NCBI RefSeq assembly: GCF_000812685.1
Contig: NZ_JWIF01000059.1
Span: 62,001-126,000 of the forward strand
DNA: 64,000 nucleotides
Direction: 5' to 3'
From: Halocynthiibacter namhaensis
GTDB taxonomy: Bacteria; Pseudomonadota; Alphaproteobacteria; Rhodobacterales; Rhodobacteraceae
Shown: positions 17,704 through 26,416 of the stretch, in pieces
Numbering within the stretch: the first letter of the stretch is position 1
How the letters are laid out: the number at the start of each line of letters is the position of its first letter
Position numbers and translations under genes: made by a program
Notes under the pieces: generated by a model
Told to the model about the DNA's origin: nothing
The model's database searches: none
The model's input: the letters and a program-made list of their open reading frames with translations, nothing else

Positions 17704-19020
17704 ATGGCTCGGAACATGGACAACAACATGAACGTCATTCAGCAAAGATCCGCGCAGGCAGTTACATTCGCAAGATCATTCTTCGCCAAAAGCCGCGCTT
17801 TGGCCCTTGGGGCTGCCGTCATGGCGCTGCCTTTGATCACGCTTCCACAGACAGCGGTCGCACAAAACCTGTTTGCCCCTGCGGCCACGGTCAACGATGC
17901 TGTTGTGACCAATTATGAACTTCGTCAACGGATCACCTTTCTGCGCCTTCTGCGTCAACCGGGCGATATTGAAGCCGAAGCCATCAAAGGCCTCATCGAT
18001 GATCGCCTGCGCCGTCAAGCCTCAAAACTTGCGGGGATCACCGTCAGCGATGCGCAAATCGCCACTGGTATGGATGAATTCGCAGGGCGTGCACAGTTGA
18101 CAGGTGAGCAATTCATCGCAGCCATCGGTCAAGAAGGTGTTGCCCCCGAGACCTTCCGCGATTTCGTATCCTCAGGTATCGCTTGGCGCGAACTTGTCGG
18201 CAGCCGTTACGCACCACGGGTTCAGATCACTGAAGCTGAAATCGACCGCGCCCTGGCCCTCGCATCTGGCAGCGGCGGCGTACGTGTTCTGCTGTCCGAA
18301 ATTATTATTCCCGCCCCGCCAGAACAAATCGATCAGGCCCGTGCACAAGCTTTGCGTATCAGTCGCACCACCAGCACAGCCGCGGGTTTTGCCGCCCAAG
18401 CGCGCAATCTATCTGCATCGCAATCACGTGGTCGTGGCGGACGTATTGACTGGCTTCCTATCGGAAACCTGCCGCCCCAAATTCGCAGCCAAGTCTTGGC
18501 GCTTTCCCCGGGTGAGATCACCGCTCCGATCGAAGTTCCCGGCGCTGTCGCGCTGTTCATGTTGCGCGCAATCGAAGAAACCGATGCTGCTGCAACAGAA
18601 GTCGTTTCCATCGAATATGCACGTTATTTCATCCCCGGTGGCCGCACCGAAGCCGCCTTATCTGAGGCGCAAAAAATTGGCAATCGTGTCGACAGCTGTG
18701 AAGATCTATATGGTACAAACCTTGGCCAGGATGCATCGCGGTTGCAGCGCGACACGCTGGCGGTTGATGAAATCCCACAAGATATCGCGCTGGAATTGGC
18801 GCGCCTTGACGAGAACGAATACTCAACAGCCCTGTCCGTTCAAGGTGAAAATGGACCTGAACTGGTGTTCTTGATGCTCTGTGGTCGTGTGAATGCCATT
18901 GTTGAGGACACATCCCGCGAAGACATCCGTGCGAATCTTCGCCAACAACGCTTGGCATCATATGCCGACAGCTTGCTTGCTGAACTGCGCGCTGACGCCA
19001 CGATCACCATCGCACCATGA
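17704..19020 (+). CDS. surA: SurA-like periplasmic peptidyl-prolyl isomerase/chaperone
   Basis: A 438-residue periplasmic protein. After a long N-terminus a signal segment ALGAAVMALPLITLP ends at TAVAQN (about residue 55). It then shows the SurA N-terminal domain (VNDAVVTNYELRQRITFLRLL) and one parvulin-type domain (about 195-300, with SQSRGRGGRIDWLPIGNLPPQI and LSPGEITAPIEVPG, each quoted in part). SurA chaperones barrel proteins such as LptD, the gene just upstream. Start ATG 17704 follows AAAGGGCA; a later ATG is possible because the predicted signal is preceded by about 30 residues. The TGA overlaps the pdxA ATG. Confidence 0.88.
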   Translation: MARNMDNNMNVIQQRSAQAVTFARSFFAKSRALALGAAVMALPLITLPQTAVAQNLFAPAATVNDAVVTNYELRQRITFLRLLRQPGDIEAEAIKGLIDDRLRRQASKLAGITVSDAQIATGMDEFAGRAQLTGEQFIAAIGQEGVAPETFRDFVSSGIAWRELVGSRYAPRVQITEAEIDRALALASGSGGVRVLLSEIIIPAPPEQIDQARAQALRISRTTSTAAGFAAQARNLSASQSRGRGGRIDWLPIGNLPPQIRSQVLALSPGEITAPIEVPGAVALFMLRAIEETDAAATEVVSIEYARYFIPGGRTEAALSEAQKIGNRVDSCEDLYGTNLGQDASRLQRDTLAVDEIPQDIALELARLDENEYSTALSVQGENGPELVFLMLCGRVNAIVEDTSREDIRANLRQQRLASYADSLLAELRADATITIAP

Positions 19021-20021
19021 CATCAAGGTTCAATGGCGCTCCGATTGCCTTAACCTGTGGTGAACCCGCAGGTATCGGCCCCGAGCTTGCAGAAACCGTT
19101 TGGCAGGAATTGCAGCAGGATGGCCCGGCATTTTTCCTGATTGGGGACGCGACCCATCTGCCTGGAAACGTGCCACATATTCGCATCGATACGCCAAGCC
19201 AAGCCAATGCAGCAATGCCTGATGGGTTGCCCGTGTTGCACATGGATTTTGGCGCACCCAGGATCCCAGGTACACCAAATCCCACACATGCCAAAGCCGT
19301 CATAAAATCGATCGAAACTGCGGTTCAATTGGCCCAAGACGGCGCAGCCAGCGGCATATGCACCCTTCCGATTCATAAGAAAGCGCTTAAAGACGGCGCC
19401 GGTTTTGCCTTCCCCGGGCACACAGAATTTCTAGGGCATTTGGGTGGCGTCGACAACGTGGTGATGATGCTTGCTTCCCCCCTGTTGCGCGTCGTTCCCG
19501 TCACCATTCATATCGCCTTGGCCGATGTCCCCGCCCAATTGACCCCGGCCCTGCTGGAGGCAACTATCCGCATCACCCATGCCGGATTGAAACGAGATTT
19601 CGGTCTTGATGCACCGCGCCTTGCGATTGCCGGCCTTAACCCACATGCGGGTGAAGGCGGCGTTATGGGGCACGAGGACATGGATGTGATCGCGCCAACC
19701 CTTGAGAAACTGATCAGTGAGGGCATGGATATTCGCGGCCCTCTACCCGCGGATACCATGTTCCACGCGCGCGCGCGCGACGCCTATGATGTTGCGATTT
19801 GCATGTATCATGACCAAGCTCTGATCCCGATCAAAGCCCTTGATTTTGATCGCGGTGTCAATGTGACGTTGGGCTTGCCCTTTGTGCGCACATCACCCGA
19901 TCATGGCACCGCTTTTGATATCGCAGGCCAAGGTATCGCCAATCCAGCATCGACGCTTGAGGCACTGCGCTTGGCAGCAAAAATGGGTTCAGCCCGCATT
20001 CAAGACGTGAAAGAAGCCTAA
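19017..20021 (+). CDS. pdxA: 4-hydroxythreonine-4-phosphate dehydrogenase
   Basis: A 334-residue NAD-dependent enzyme of pyridoxal phosphate synthesis. Visible motifs are [13 protein letters not shown] near the N-terminus, the metal-site segments GHTEFL and [12 protein letters not shown], and the ending [16 protein letters not shown]. Start ATG at 19017 overlaps the surA stop as ATGA. The surA-pdxA-rsmA order is widely conserved in Proteobacteria. Confidence 0.95.
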   Translation: MTSRFNGAPIALTCGEPAGIGPELAETVWQELQQDGPAFFLIGDATHLPGNVPHIRIDTPSQANAAMPDGLPVLHMDFGAPRIPGTPNPTHAKAVIKSIETAVQLAQDGAASGICTLPIHKKALKDGAGFAFPGHTEFLGHLGGVDNVVMMLASPLLRVVPVTIHIALADVPAQLTPALLEATIRITHAGLKRDFGLDAPRLAIAGLNPHAGEGGVMGHEDMDVIAPTLEKLISEGMDIRGPLPADTMFHARARDAYDVAICMYHDQALIPIKALDFDRGVNVTLGLPFVRTSPDHGTAFDIAGQGIANPASTLEALRLAAKMGSARIQDVKEA

Positions 20022-20022
20022 T

Positions 20023-20877
20023 ATGGCCACTATCGACAACCTTCCCCCGCTGCGCCAAGTCATTGAAACGCATGAACTTGCGCCAAAAAAATCGCTTGGG
20101 CAGAACTTTCTGTTAGACCTAAATCTGACATCAAAAATCGCGCGTTTCGCTGGTGATTTGTCGCAATGCGATGTGCTTGAGATCGGGCCTGGCCCTGGTG
20201 GCTTGACCCGTGCCTTGCTGTCAGAAGGCGCGCGCAAAGTGCTTGCGGTTGAGAAAGACCCACGCTGTATTTCCGCCTTGGCTGAAGTCCAAGCCGCCTA
20301 TCCCGGCAAGCTTGAGGTCATCAATGCAGATGCCTTGGAACTTGATGTGTCACAGCATTTGACAGGCCCCGTGCGCGTGGTTGCCAACCTGCCCTATAAT
20401 GTCGGCACCGAACTGTTGGTGCGCTGGTTGACGCCAGAAAATTGGCCACCATTCTGGGAAAGCCTTACGCTTATGTTCCAAAAAGAGGTTGCCCAACGCA
20501 TCACAGCCCAACCCGGCAGCAAAACCTGGGGACGTCTTGGTATTTTGGCACAATGGAGATGCGAATGTCACACGGTGATGTCACTTCCCCCTGAAGCGTT
20601 CACGCCACCGCCAAAGGTCCATTCTGCCGTTGTGCATTTGAAACGCCGCGACACGCCCTTGTATGATGCCGACCCAAAAGTCATGAACCGACTGGTCGCT
20701 CAGGCCTTCAATCAAAGACGCAAAATGCTACGGTCCGCGTTGAAGAATTTTGTGCCAGATATGGAAGCGCACATAGAAGCCGCCGGACTGAAACCCACAG
20801 ATCGCGCCGAACAAATCGACATCGAAGGTTTCTGCGCCCTCGCCCGCCAAATTGCGCCTCATATGCGCCAAGGGTAA
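20023..20877 (+). CDS. rsmA: 16S rRNA (adenine1518-N6/adenine1519-N6) dimethyltransferase
   Basis: A 284-residue SAM-dependent enzyme that dimethylates two adjacent adenines in helix 45 of 16S r[14 protein letters not shown], the SAM motif [14 protein letters not shown] and the catalytic [11 protein letters not shown] are present, with [13 protein letters not shown] near the end. Its ATG follows the pdxA TAA by one base. It is the last gene of the lptF operon and is followed by a strong terminator. Confidence 0.96.
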   Translation: MATIDNLPPLRQVIETHELAPKKSLGQNFLLDLNLTSKIARFAGDLSQCDVLEIGPGPGGLTRALLSEGARKVLAVEKDPRCISALAEVQAAYPGKLEVINADALELDVSQHLTGPVRVVANLPYNVGTELLVRWLTPENWPPFWESLTLMFQKEVAQRITAQPGSKTWGRLGILAQWRCECHTVMSLPPEAFTPPPKVHSAVVHLKRRDTPLYDADPKVMNRLVAQAFNQRRKMLRSALKNFVPDMEAHIEAAGLKPTDRAEQIDIEGFCALARQIAPHMRQG

Positions 20878-20926
20878 CATGTATGGAAATATGTTTGGAT
20901 CAATCCAAACAGGCCGAACAAAAAAA

Positions 20927-20961
20927 CGCCCCGTCGAAAAATTCTGACGGGGCGTTTTTTT
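20927..20961. terminator. Bidirectional terminator between rsmA and the DUF4167 gene
   Basis: CGCCCCGTC and GACGGGGCG form a perfect 9-bp stem with a run of A on the left and seven T on the right, so it can stop transcription from both sides. Confidence 0.9.
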
Positions 20962-20966
20962 AAATT

Positions 20967-21764
20967 TTATTCCGCAGCTTCTGGGCTGTCCGGAGAAACC
21001 GCTTCTTCTGCGACTTTCTTTGGAGCACGACGGCGCGGCTTGGGCTTGCTGTCTTCGACGACGGCGCCCTCTTCCCCATCTATGGCAACAGGTTTGCGGC
21101 GACGTGGCTTGCGCGCGGCGGGCTTTTCAGCACCTTCCGGCGTATCCACAAGCGTGGTCGGCGCATCCGTGATGAAAGACGGCAGTTCCGGTTGCGGTGC
21201 GTCGGATGGATCAATCACATCGGCCGGGCCAGTGATCGAGCCAGTGATCGGAGCAACCTGTTGCGGCGCATCAGCTTGGTGTTCGGCGTTGCGGTTGTCC
21301 GCGCGATTATCAGGCCGATTTTCGTTACGATTTTCGCTTCGGTTTTCAGTTCTGGCCTCATTGCGTCCGTCGGTACGCCCCTCGCTGCGATTGTCCTGAC
21401 GCGTATCGTTACGGTTTTCATTGCGGGCGTCACGTTGGGCCTGGCGTTCGCGATGCTGGGCTTCTTGTTCCAAACGGCGCGCTTCGGCTTCCAAACGGCG
21501 CGCTTCGGCTTCCCGTGTCGCATCCCCCAACAAACGCACGTAATGTTCTGCGTGTTGTTGAAAGTTTTCCTCGGCGACGCGGTCATTCGCAAGCTGGGCG
21601 TCACGGGTCAGAGCTTGGTATTTATCAATGATTTGTTGAGGTGTGCCACGCACTTTTCCTTCGGGACCTGAGCTGTCAAAAACACGGTTCAGATTGTTCC
21701 CATTGGAATTTGTATTACGATTGCGGTTGGACTTACCACGCGAACGTTGTTTTGATGGTCTCAT
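20967..21764 (-). CDS. DUF4167 domain protein with low-complexity Arg/Asn/Glu tail
   Basis: A 265-residue protein. The N-terminal 85 residues form the DUF4167 domain (basic lead RPSKQRSRGKSNRNRN, then FDSSGPEGKVRGTPQQIIDK and NFQQHAEHYVRL). After it a duplicated EARRLEAEARRLEQEA helix and about 60 residues of Arg/Asn/Asp/Glu-rich sequence follow, then an acidic/Pro-rich part and a basic KPRRRKP/KPKPRRRAPKK end. No enzymatic motif is visible; the basic tails suggest nucleic-acid binding. It is downstream of prmC on the same strand, a conserved neighbourhood in Alphaproteobacteria, across a 261-base gap that probably holds its own promoter (a TATGAT at 21886-21891 on the minus strand is a candidate). 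Confidence 0.85.
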   Translation of the reverse strand: MRPSKQRSRGKSNRNRNTNSNGNNLNRVFDSSGPEGKVRGTPQQIIDKYQALTRDAQLANDRVAEENFQQHAEHYVRLLGDATREAEARRLEAEARRLEQEAQHRERQAQRDARNENRNDTRQDNRSEGRTDGRNEARTENRSENRNENRPDNRADNRNAEHQADAPQQVAPITGSITGPADVIDPSDAPQPELPSFITDAPTTLVDTPEGAEKPAARKPRRRKPVAIDGEEGAVVEDSKPKPRRRAPKKVAEEAVSPDSPEAAE

Positions 21765-22025
21765 TTTTGATCTTCGCTAAACATAAGGTGGGCTAGGCCT
21801 GAAATTTCCAATATCGTTACCTCAACCGCGCTTCCTGCGTGGGGTTATCATCAACCGGGTTAAACGATGTTCTGGCTTACTGCAGATCATAGCACCTAAG
21901 GGCGCTTGTCTCTGCAGGAAAATATTACACATGTGCCCCAAATGAATACAAGTAAAATCGTGAAAATTTCCTAAAAAAGTCCAGATTTTCATCGAAATTA
22001 GCTGATCTGTAACGTCGAAGCTGAT

Positions 22026-22880
22026 CTAAGCGGGTTTTCGTCCCACGACCACCCGATCCCGGCCATCCAAATCATGGCGGATCGACACATCGACAAGCCC
22101 CGCCTCTCGGAAAAATCCGCAGACGTCTGGCGCTTGCAGCGGCCCGATTTCCACAATCAACCATGCCCCGTCAGCCATGAAACCCGGCGCATCGCGCGCG
22201 ATAATTCTGTAACTGTCCAACCCATCATTGTCCGGCGTCATGTCCGGCGTCAATGCGATATGGGGCTCAAAGTTCAGAACCTCGGGCGACAGATCACGCA
22301 TTTCAGCCCCGGTAATATAAGGCGGATTTGATACAATCAAATCGTAAACACCCTGCGCCGCCCCAAGCCAATTTGATTGGGTGAACTCGGCGCGGGTTTC
22401 AAGCTTGTGAAGCTTCGCATTGCCCATCGCGATCTCAAGCGCGCTTGGTGAAATATCAACACCCTGCCCGCGGCTTTCGGGCAATTCTGCCAGTAAGCTT
22501 AGCAAAATCGCACCAGATCCCGTGCCAAGATCCAGGATGCGCGTGCCGCCCTTTTCTATCGCCACCTCAATCAGAATTTCCGTTTCAGGGCGCGGATCAA
22601 GCACCGCATCGCTGACGTGAAAATCCCGACCATAAAACGCGCGGCGGCCAATGATATGAGACACCGGACGGCGCGAGGCCCGCGCGACAACTGCCTGTTC
22701 GAAACAAACGGCTTGTTGCGGTGAAATTGGATCTTGCAACACAAGTGTCAATCGCCCCGGATCAACATCCAAAGCAAAAGCCATCAATCGGCGCGCATCC
22801 CGCGCAGCATCCGGCACATCCGCAGATTTGAGGGTCTGCGTGGCCTTAAACAAAGCAATCTGAGCCGTTTCCACAGTCAT
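22026..22880 (-). CDS. prmC: Peptide chain release factor N5-glutamine methyltransferase
   Basis: A 284-residue SAM-dependent enzyme that methylates the Gln of the GGQ motif of release factors. It has the SAM motif DLGTGSGAILLSLL and the catalytic NPPYI, plus an N-terminal helical domain that contacts the release factor. It starts 8 bases after the stop of its substrate gene prfA, consistent with one transcript. Confidence 0.95.
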   Translation of the reverse strand: MTVETAQIALFKATQTLKSADVPDAARDARRLMAFALDVDPGRLTLVLQDPISPQQAVCFEQAVVARASRRPVSHIIGRRAFYGRDFHVSDAVLDPRPETEILIEVAIEKGGTRILDLGTGSGAILLSLLAELPESRGQGVDISPSALEIAMGNAKLHKLETRAEFTQSNWLGAAQGVYDLIVSNPPYITGAEMRDLSPEVLNFEPHIALTPDMTPDNDGLDSYRIIARDAPGFMADGAWLIVEIGPLQAPDVCGFFREAGLVDVSIRHDLDGRDRVVVGRKPA

Positions 22881-22888
22881 CGCGCCGC

Positions 22889-23947
22889 TTACAGGTTTTC
22901 TTCGGCGGCCAAGCGGCGCGCCTGATCATCTGCCAAAAGGGCGTTGATAAATTCATCCAGGTCCCCGGCAATCACCTGATCCAACTTATATAAAGTCATG
23001 GTGATGCGATGATCGCTGACCCGCCCTTGGGGGAAATTATAGGTGCGAATGCGTTCCGATCTATCCCCTGATCCAACCTGATCTTTGCGCGCCTCAGAAC
23101 GTTCATCATGCAGATTCTGACGTTCCATATCAAACAGACGGGTCTTCAGAACCTGCATTGCAATTTCGCGGTTGCGGTGTTGTGATTTCTCAGAACTTGT
23201 CACGACAATCCCTGAGGGCATATGCGTGATACGCACGGCAGAATCGGTGGTGTTGACGTGTTGCCCACCCGACCCAGAAGCGCGCATGGTATCGATACGG
23301 ATATCACCAGGATTGATTGTGATATCAACGTCTTCGGCCTCGGGCAGCACAGCAACCGTTGCCGCAGATGTATGAATACGTCCGCCACTTTCGGTTTCTG
23401 GCACGCGCTGCACCCGGTGCACGCCGCTTTCAAATTTCAGACGCTGGAACACATTCTCGCCTTTGACATGAATGACGGCTTCTTTGATGCCGCCAAGCTC
23501 CGTGACGCTTTCTTCCAGAACGTCGAACTTCCAACCGCGCCCTTCGGCATAACGTTGGTACATCCGCATCAAGTCACCCGCGAATAAAGCGGCCTCGTCC
23601 CCGCCAGTACCAGGGCGGATTTCGATCATCGCCGGGCGTGCATCAGCGGCATCTTTTGGCAGTAACGATAGCTGAAGTTCCTCTTCTTCAACAGGCAGGC
23701 GCGCTTGCAGCTGCGGCAATTCATCCTGCGCCAGTTCCTTCATTTCCGGATCCTGCATCATGGCTTCGCACTCAGCTATATCTGCGAGAAGTTGCTTATA
23801 GCTGATGATCTGGTCAACCACGGGACGCAGCTCAGAATACTCGCGCCCAAGTGCCGCGATATCAGCGCCTTCAGCGCCAGCATTCATCTGTGCTTCAAGA
23901 AATTCAAATCTCTCGGTGATGCGGGAAAGTTTTTCAAAAGGAACCAT
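22889..23947 (-). CDS. prfA: Peptide chain release factor 1
   Basis: A 352-residue class I release factor for UAA/UAG. The GGQ motif is in [16 protein letters not shown], and the stop-codon recognition PxT element is PET in [16 protein letters not shown]. The ATG at 23947 (MVPFEKLSR) is chosen because conserved sequence starts there; the frame is open seven codons further. prfA-prmC are adjacent. Confidence 0.96.
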   Translation of the reverse strand: MVPFEKLSRITERFEFLEAQMNAGAEGADIAALGREYSELRPVVDQIISYKQLLADIAECEAMMQDPEMKELAQDELPQLQARLPVEEEELQLSLLPKDAADARPAMIEIRPGTGGDEAALFAGDLMRMYQRYAEGRGWKFDVLEESVTELGGIKEAVIHVKGENVFQRLKFESGVHRVQRVPETESGGRIHTSAATVAVLPEAEDVDITINPGDIRIDTMRASGSGGQHVNTTDSAVRITHMPSGIVVTSSEKSQHRNREIAMQVLKTRLFDMERQNLHDERSEARKDQVGSGDRSERIRTYNFPQGRVSDHRITMTLYKLDQVIAGDLDEFINALLADDQARRLAAEENL

Positions 23948-24008
23948 GTCTTCCCTTCCCCTATTCACAGCGTTTGGTCAAGGGCGGTCCCTGTGATATG
24001 CTGTATCT

Positions 24009-24302
24009 ATGAAACGGATTGCGATGATATTCACTCTGATCAGCACGGCCGGGTTTGCCGATGTCACCGCCCCCAATGGGCGGGTTATCGATTGTTTTTG
24101 CACAGATAAATCAGGCAGTCGTCAAGAACTCGGCCAGGAAATCTGCCTGTTTGTCGATGGCCGAGCCTTTATGGCGCGCTGTGAGATGTCACTGAACGTT
24201 CCCATGTGGCGTGAAACCGGGGCCGCTTGTGTCACATCGAACTTAAAGCCCCGCCAAAGCCAACCAATGGGACACACGCCGTTGATTGACCCCAAGATCT
24301 GA
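24009..24302 (+). CDS. Small secreted Cys-containing protein, conserved in Rhodobacteraceae
   Basis: A 97-residue protein with an N-terminal signal sequence (KRIAMIFTLISTAGFA, cleavage near AFAD-like FADV) and a mature part with five Cys, including DCFCTD, QEICLFV, ARCEMS and AACVTS. From memory, related short proteins of unknown role with this CxC...C...RCEMSLN...C pattern occur in Roseobacters, so I take it as a real gene. It is divergent from prfA. Its last 60 bases overlap the 3' end of the convergent DUF1499 gene. Confidence 0.65.
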   Translation: MKRIAMIFTLISTAGFADVTAPNGRVIDCFCTDKSGSRQELGQEICLFVDGRAFMARCEMSLNVPMWRETGAACVTSNLKPRQSQPMGHTPLIDPKI

Positions 24303-24668
24303 ACGCCCAAACCGCAAATGCCCGCGCATATGCAATCTATCGCCATCAATCCAAATGTTTGTCGTATCGGGGAAGCCCCAAAACGGGCTGCGGGTGATAT
24401 AGCTGACGTGGCCTTCCTCAAGGCCACCATCCAAAAGCTGGGTGCGCGTGGTCTCGTCAATCACGCGCATGATCCGATCCAAAGCTTCGCGCCCCGGCTC
24501 GCTCAACAAGCGCACAGCTTCGAACCCGCCGTCTTCCTTATAATTCCCGGCCTCATGATAGGCGCTTTCACGGGAATGATAATCACCGGCCTCATGCGGC
24601 GCGTGGCGCACGTAAAACCGTACGATCAAAACCGCACTTAGAACTCCAGCCAAGAGCCATGTCATCAT
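24243..24668 (-). CDS. DUF1499 family membrane-anchored protein
   Basis: A 141-residue protein with one N-terminal membrane segment (MTWLLAGVLSAVLIVRF) and a DUF1499 domain, recognised from ITRSPFWGFPDTTNIWIDGD and the ending FGRSDLGVNQRRVSHWLALA. I start it at ATG 24668 because AAAGGA lies eight bases upstream; an ATG at 24686 would put that ribosome site inside the gene. Function unknown. Its 3' end overlaps the convergent small secreted gene by 60 bases. Confidence 0.75.
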   Translation of the reverse strand: MMTWLLAGVLSAVLIVRFYVRHAPHEAGDYHSRESAYHEAGNYKEDGGFEAVRLLSEPGREALDRIMRVIDETTRTQLLDGGLEEGHVSYITRSPFWGFPDTTNIWIDGDRLHMRGHLRFGRSDLGVNQRRVSHWLALAGL

Positions 24669-24752
24669 TTTTGCATTCCTTTGCATTTCAATAAGGCCCC
24701 AGGCAGAGGTATGTGTCGCAAGACGAACGGGTCAACAAAGCGCAAATACCCC

Positions 24753-24775
24753 TTCATCTTGCATAAAATACTCAA
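24753..24775 (-). repeat. 23-bp element immediately after the speB-like stop codon (copy 1)
   Basis: On the plus strand it reads TTCATCTTGC, two variable bases, AAAATACTCAA. It begins one base after the TGA of the upstream minus-strand gene. A second copy with 21 of 23 identical bases lies at 62919-62941, also just after a stop codon. Confidence 0.75.
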
Positions 24776-24776
24776 C

Positions 24777-25754
24777 TCAAAGCTCGCCTCGCGCACGTTT
24801 GCCCCAGCCATATAGGCACAACAGTTCCGTCGCCACATGTGCCCCTGCCACGGCCGTTGCGCCGGTTGTGTCGTAAGACGGGTTTACCTCGACCACATCC
24901 ATGCCCAACAGATTGATCCCGCGCAGATCACGCAACATTTGCGCCGCCTGTGCGGAGGTCAGCCCGCCCCAAACAGGTGTGCCTGTACCAGGGGCATACG
25001 CCGGATCCAATGCGTCGATATCAAAAGTCAGATAGGTCGGATGATCGCCCATGATCTCTTTGATCTTGGCAACTGTCGCCTCTGGCCCAATGCGATGGAC
25101 TTCGGGCGCATCAATGATGTTCATGCCCATGGGATCTGGATTGTCGGTGCGAATGCCAACTTGCACCGAGCGTTCCGGGTCGATCAGGCCAAGTTTAATC
25201 GCCTTGTAGAACATGGTGCCATGGTCAATCCGATCCATGTCGTCGTCTTTCCAAGTGTCGCCATGGGCGTCAAACTGCAGCAATGCCAAGGGCTTGCCGA
25301 ATTTTTCCGCATAGGCTTTTAGGATCGGAAAGCTGATATAGTGATCACCGCCCAAGGTCAGGGTCGCGGCCCCCGCGTCCAAGATCTTCTTGGTGTGGGC
25401 CTGCAATGTCGCCGGAAAATCTGAAATTTTGCCGTAATCAAACGCCATGTCACCATAGTCGGCAACATTCATGTCATTCATCGGATCAAAATCCCAACCA
25501 TAGGGCTTGTCTGGTGCCTGAAGGGATGACGCCTCGCGGATGGCGCGCGGGCCGAAACGGGTGCCGGGGCGGTTGGTGACGGATTGGTCAAAACACACGC
25601 CGGTCACGGCCACATCAACATTGGTCAAGTCTTTGGTGTATTTGCGGCGTAAAAAGCTTGGCGCGCCTGCAAAAGTCAACTCGTTTGACAGGCCGCGGTG
25701 ACTGTCGCGGGTGAAAGCCATATCTTCGTGGTTCTTCGCGTCTTCCAGTGACAT
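24777..25754 (-). CDS. speB: Ureohydrolase, agmatinase-like
   Basis: A 325-residue manganese enzyme of the arginase/agmatinase/formiminoglutamase family. The metal ligands are visible in GGDHYISFP, FDAHGDTW and LTFDIDALDPAYAPGTGTP; the last motif and GVCFDQSVTNRPGTRFGP fit the agmatinase branch (agmatine to putrescine and urea). Other substrates such as guanidino compounds cannot be excluded: family assignment is firm, substrate is inferred. It stands alone, with rluE upstream in the same direction and a repeat element directly after its stop. Confidence 0.82.
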   Translation of the reverse strand: MSLEDAKNHEDMAFTRDSHRGLSNELTFAGAPSFLRRKYTKDLTNVDVAVTGVCFDQSVTNRPGTRFGPRAIREASSLQAPDKPYGWDFDPMNDMNVADYGDMAFDYGKISDFPATLQAHTKKILDAGAATLTLGGDHYISFPILKAYAEKFGKPLALLQFDAHGDTWKDDDMDRIDHGTMFYKAIKLGLIDPERSVQVGIRTDNPDPMGMNIIDAPEVHRIGPEATVAKIKEIMGDHPTYLTFDIDALDPAYAPGTGTPVWGGLTSAQAAQMLRDLRGINLLGMDVVEVNPSYDTTGATAVAGAHVATELLCLYGWGKRARGEL

Positions 25755-25795
25755 TTCATCCCCTCCCGGATAATATGATCAAATTATCTCACCCT

Positions 25796-26344
25796 TTATG
25801 CGTCACGCCACGTGCCCGTTTCAAGCCCTTCAATCGTCCAGTCCCCAATTGAATAGCGAATAAGTCGTAAACACGGATGCCCCACGGCGGCGCACATGCG
25901 ACGCACCTGACGATTGCGCCCTTCTGTGATGGTCAGCTGCAGCCAACTGTCAGGCACCGATTTTCGCACACGAATGGGCGGATTGCGCGGCCAGAGCCCG
26001 TCTGGCTCGCCCATCACATCCGCCTGTGCGGGGCGGGTTACACCATCTTTCAACGTCACGCCTTTGCGCAACGTGCTGATCGCAGCCGCCTCCGGCGTGC
26101 CTTCCACCTGCACCCAATAGGTTTTGGGTTGTTTAAATTTGGGGCTGGCAATCCGATTTTGCAATTGGCCGTCATCGGTCAACAAAAGCAAACCCTCACT
26201 GTCACGATCAAGACGGCCAGCCGCGTAAACCTTTGGCACATCGACATAGTTTGAAAGCGTTTCCCGCGCAGAGCCTTGCATTCCTTTGTCGGTAAACTGA
26301 CTAAGGACGCCGAATGGTTTATTCAGCAAAATAACGCGTGACAT
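25796..26344 (-). CDS. rluE: 23S rRNA pseudouridine synthase, RluE type
   Basis: A 182-residue stand-alone catalytic domain of the RsuA/RluB/E family without an S4 domain. It starts ILLNKPFGVLSQFTD, has the catalytic Asp in AAGRLDRDSEGLLLLT and the ending ITEGRNRQVRRMCAAVGHP. The absence of S4 and the length match RluE, which modifies U2457 in E. coli 23S rRNA. It lies downstream of the M20 hydrolase across a pair of hairpins. Confidence 0.88.
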   Translation of the reverse strand: MSRVILLNKPFGVLSQFTDKGMQGSARETLSNYVDVPKVYAAGRLDRDSEGLLLLTDDGQLQNRIASPKFKQPKTYWVQVEGTPEAAAISTLRKGVTLKDGVTRPAQADVMGEPDGLWPRNPPIRVRKSVPDSWLQLTITEGRNRQVRRMCAAVGHPCLRLIRYSIGDWTIEGLETGTWRDA

Positions 26345-26369
26345 GGCAGGCTCTCCGGATCGGTGCAGA

Positions 26370-26415
26370 CCGGAGTTTTTGAAAAACTCCGGCCCGGAAT
26401 TTTCGTAAAATTCCG
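26370..26415. repeat. Twin adjacent hairpins between the M20 hydrolase and rluE
   Basis: Two perfect inverted repeats lie 2 bases apart: 26370-26392 (CCGGAGTTTTT/ AAAAACTCCGG around G) and 26395-26415 (CGGAATTTT/AAAATTCCG around CGT). They abut the hydrolase stop codon (26417). A similar pair occurs at 32161-32206. Confidence 0.85.
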
Positions 26416-26416
26416 T

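Noticed and set aside
18104-18874. 256-codon second plus-strand frame inside surA
   Set aside because: Same strand, other frame; no start signal and no motif, while surA is conserved throughout.
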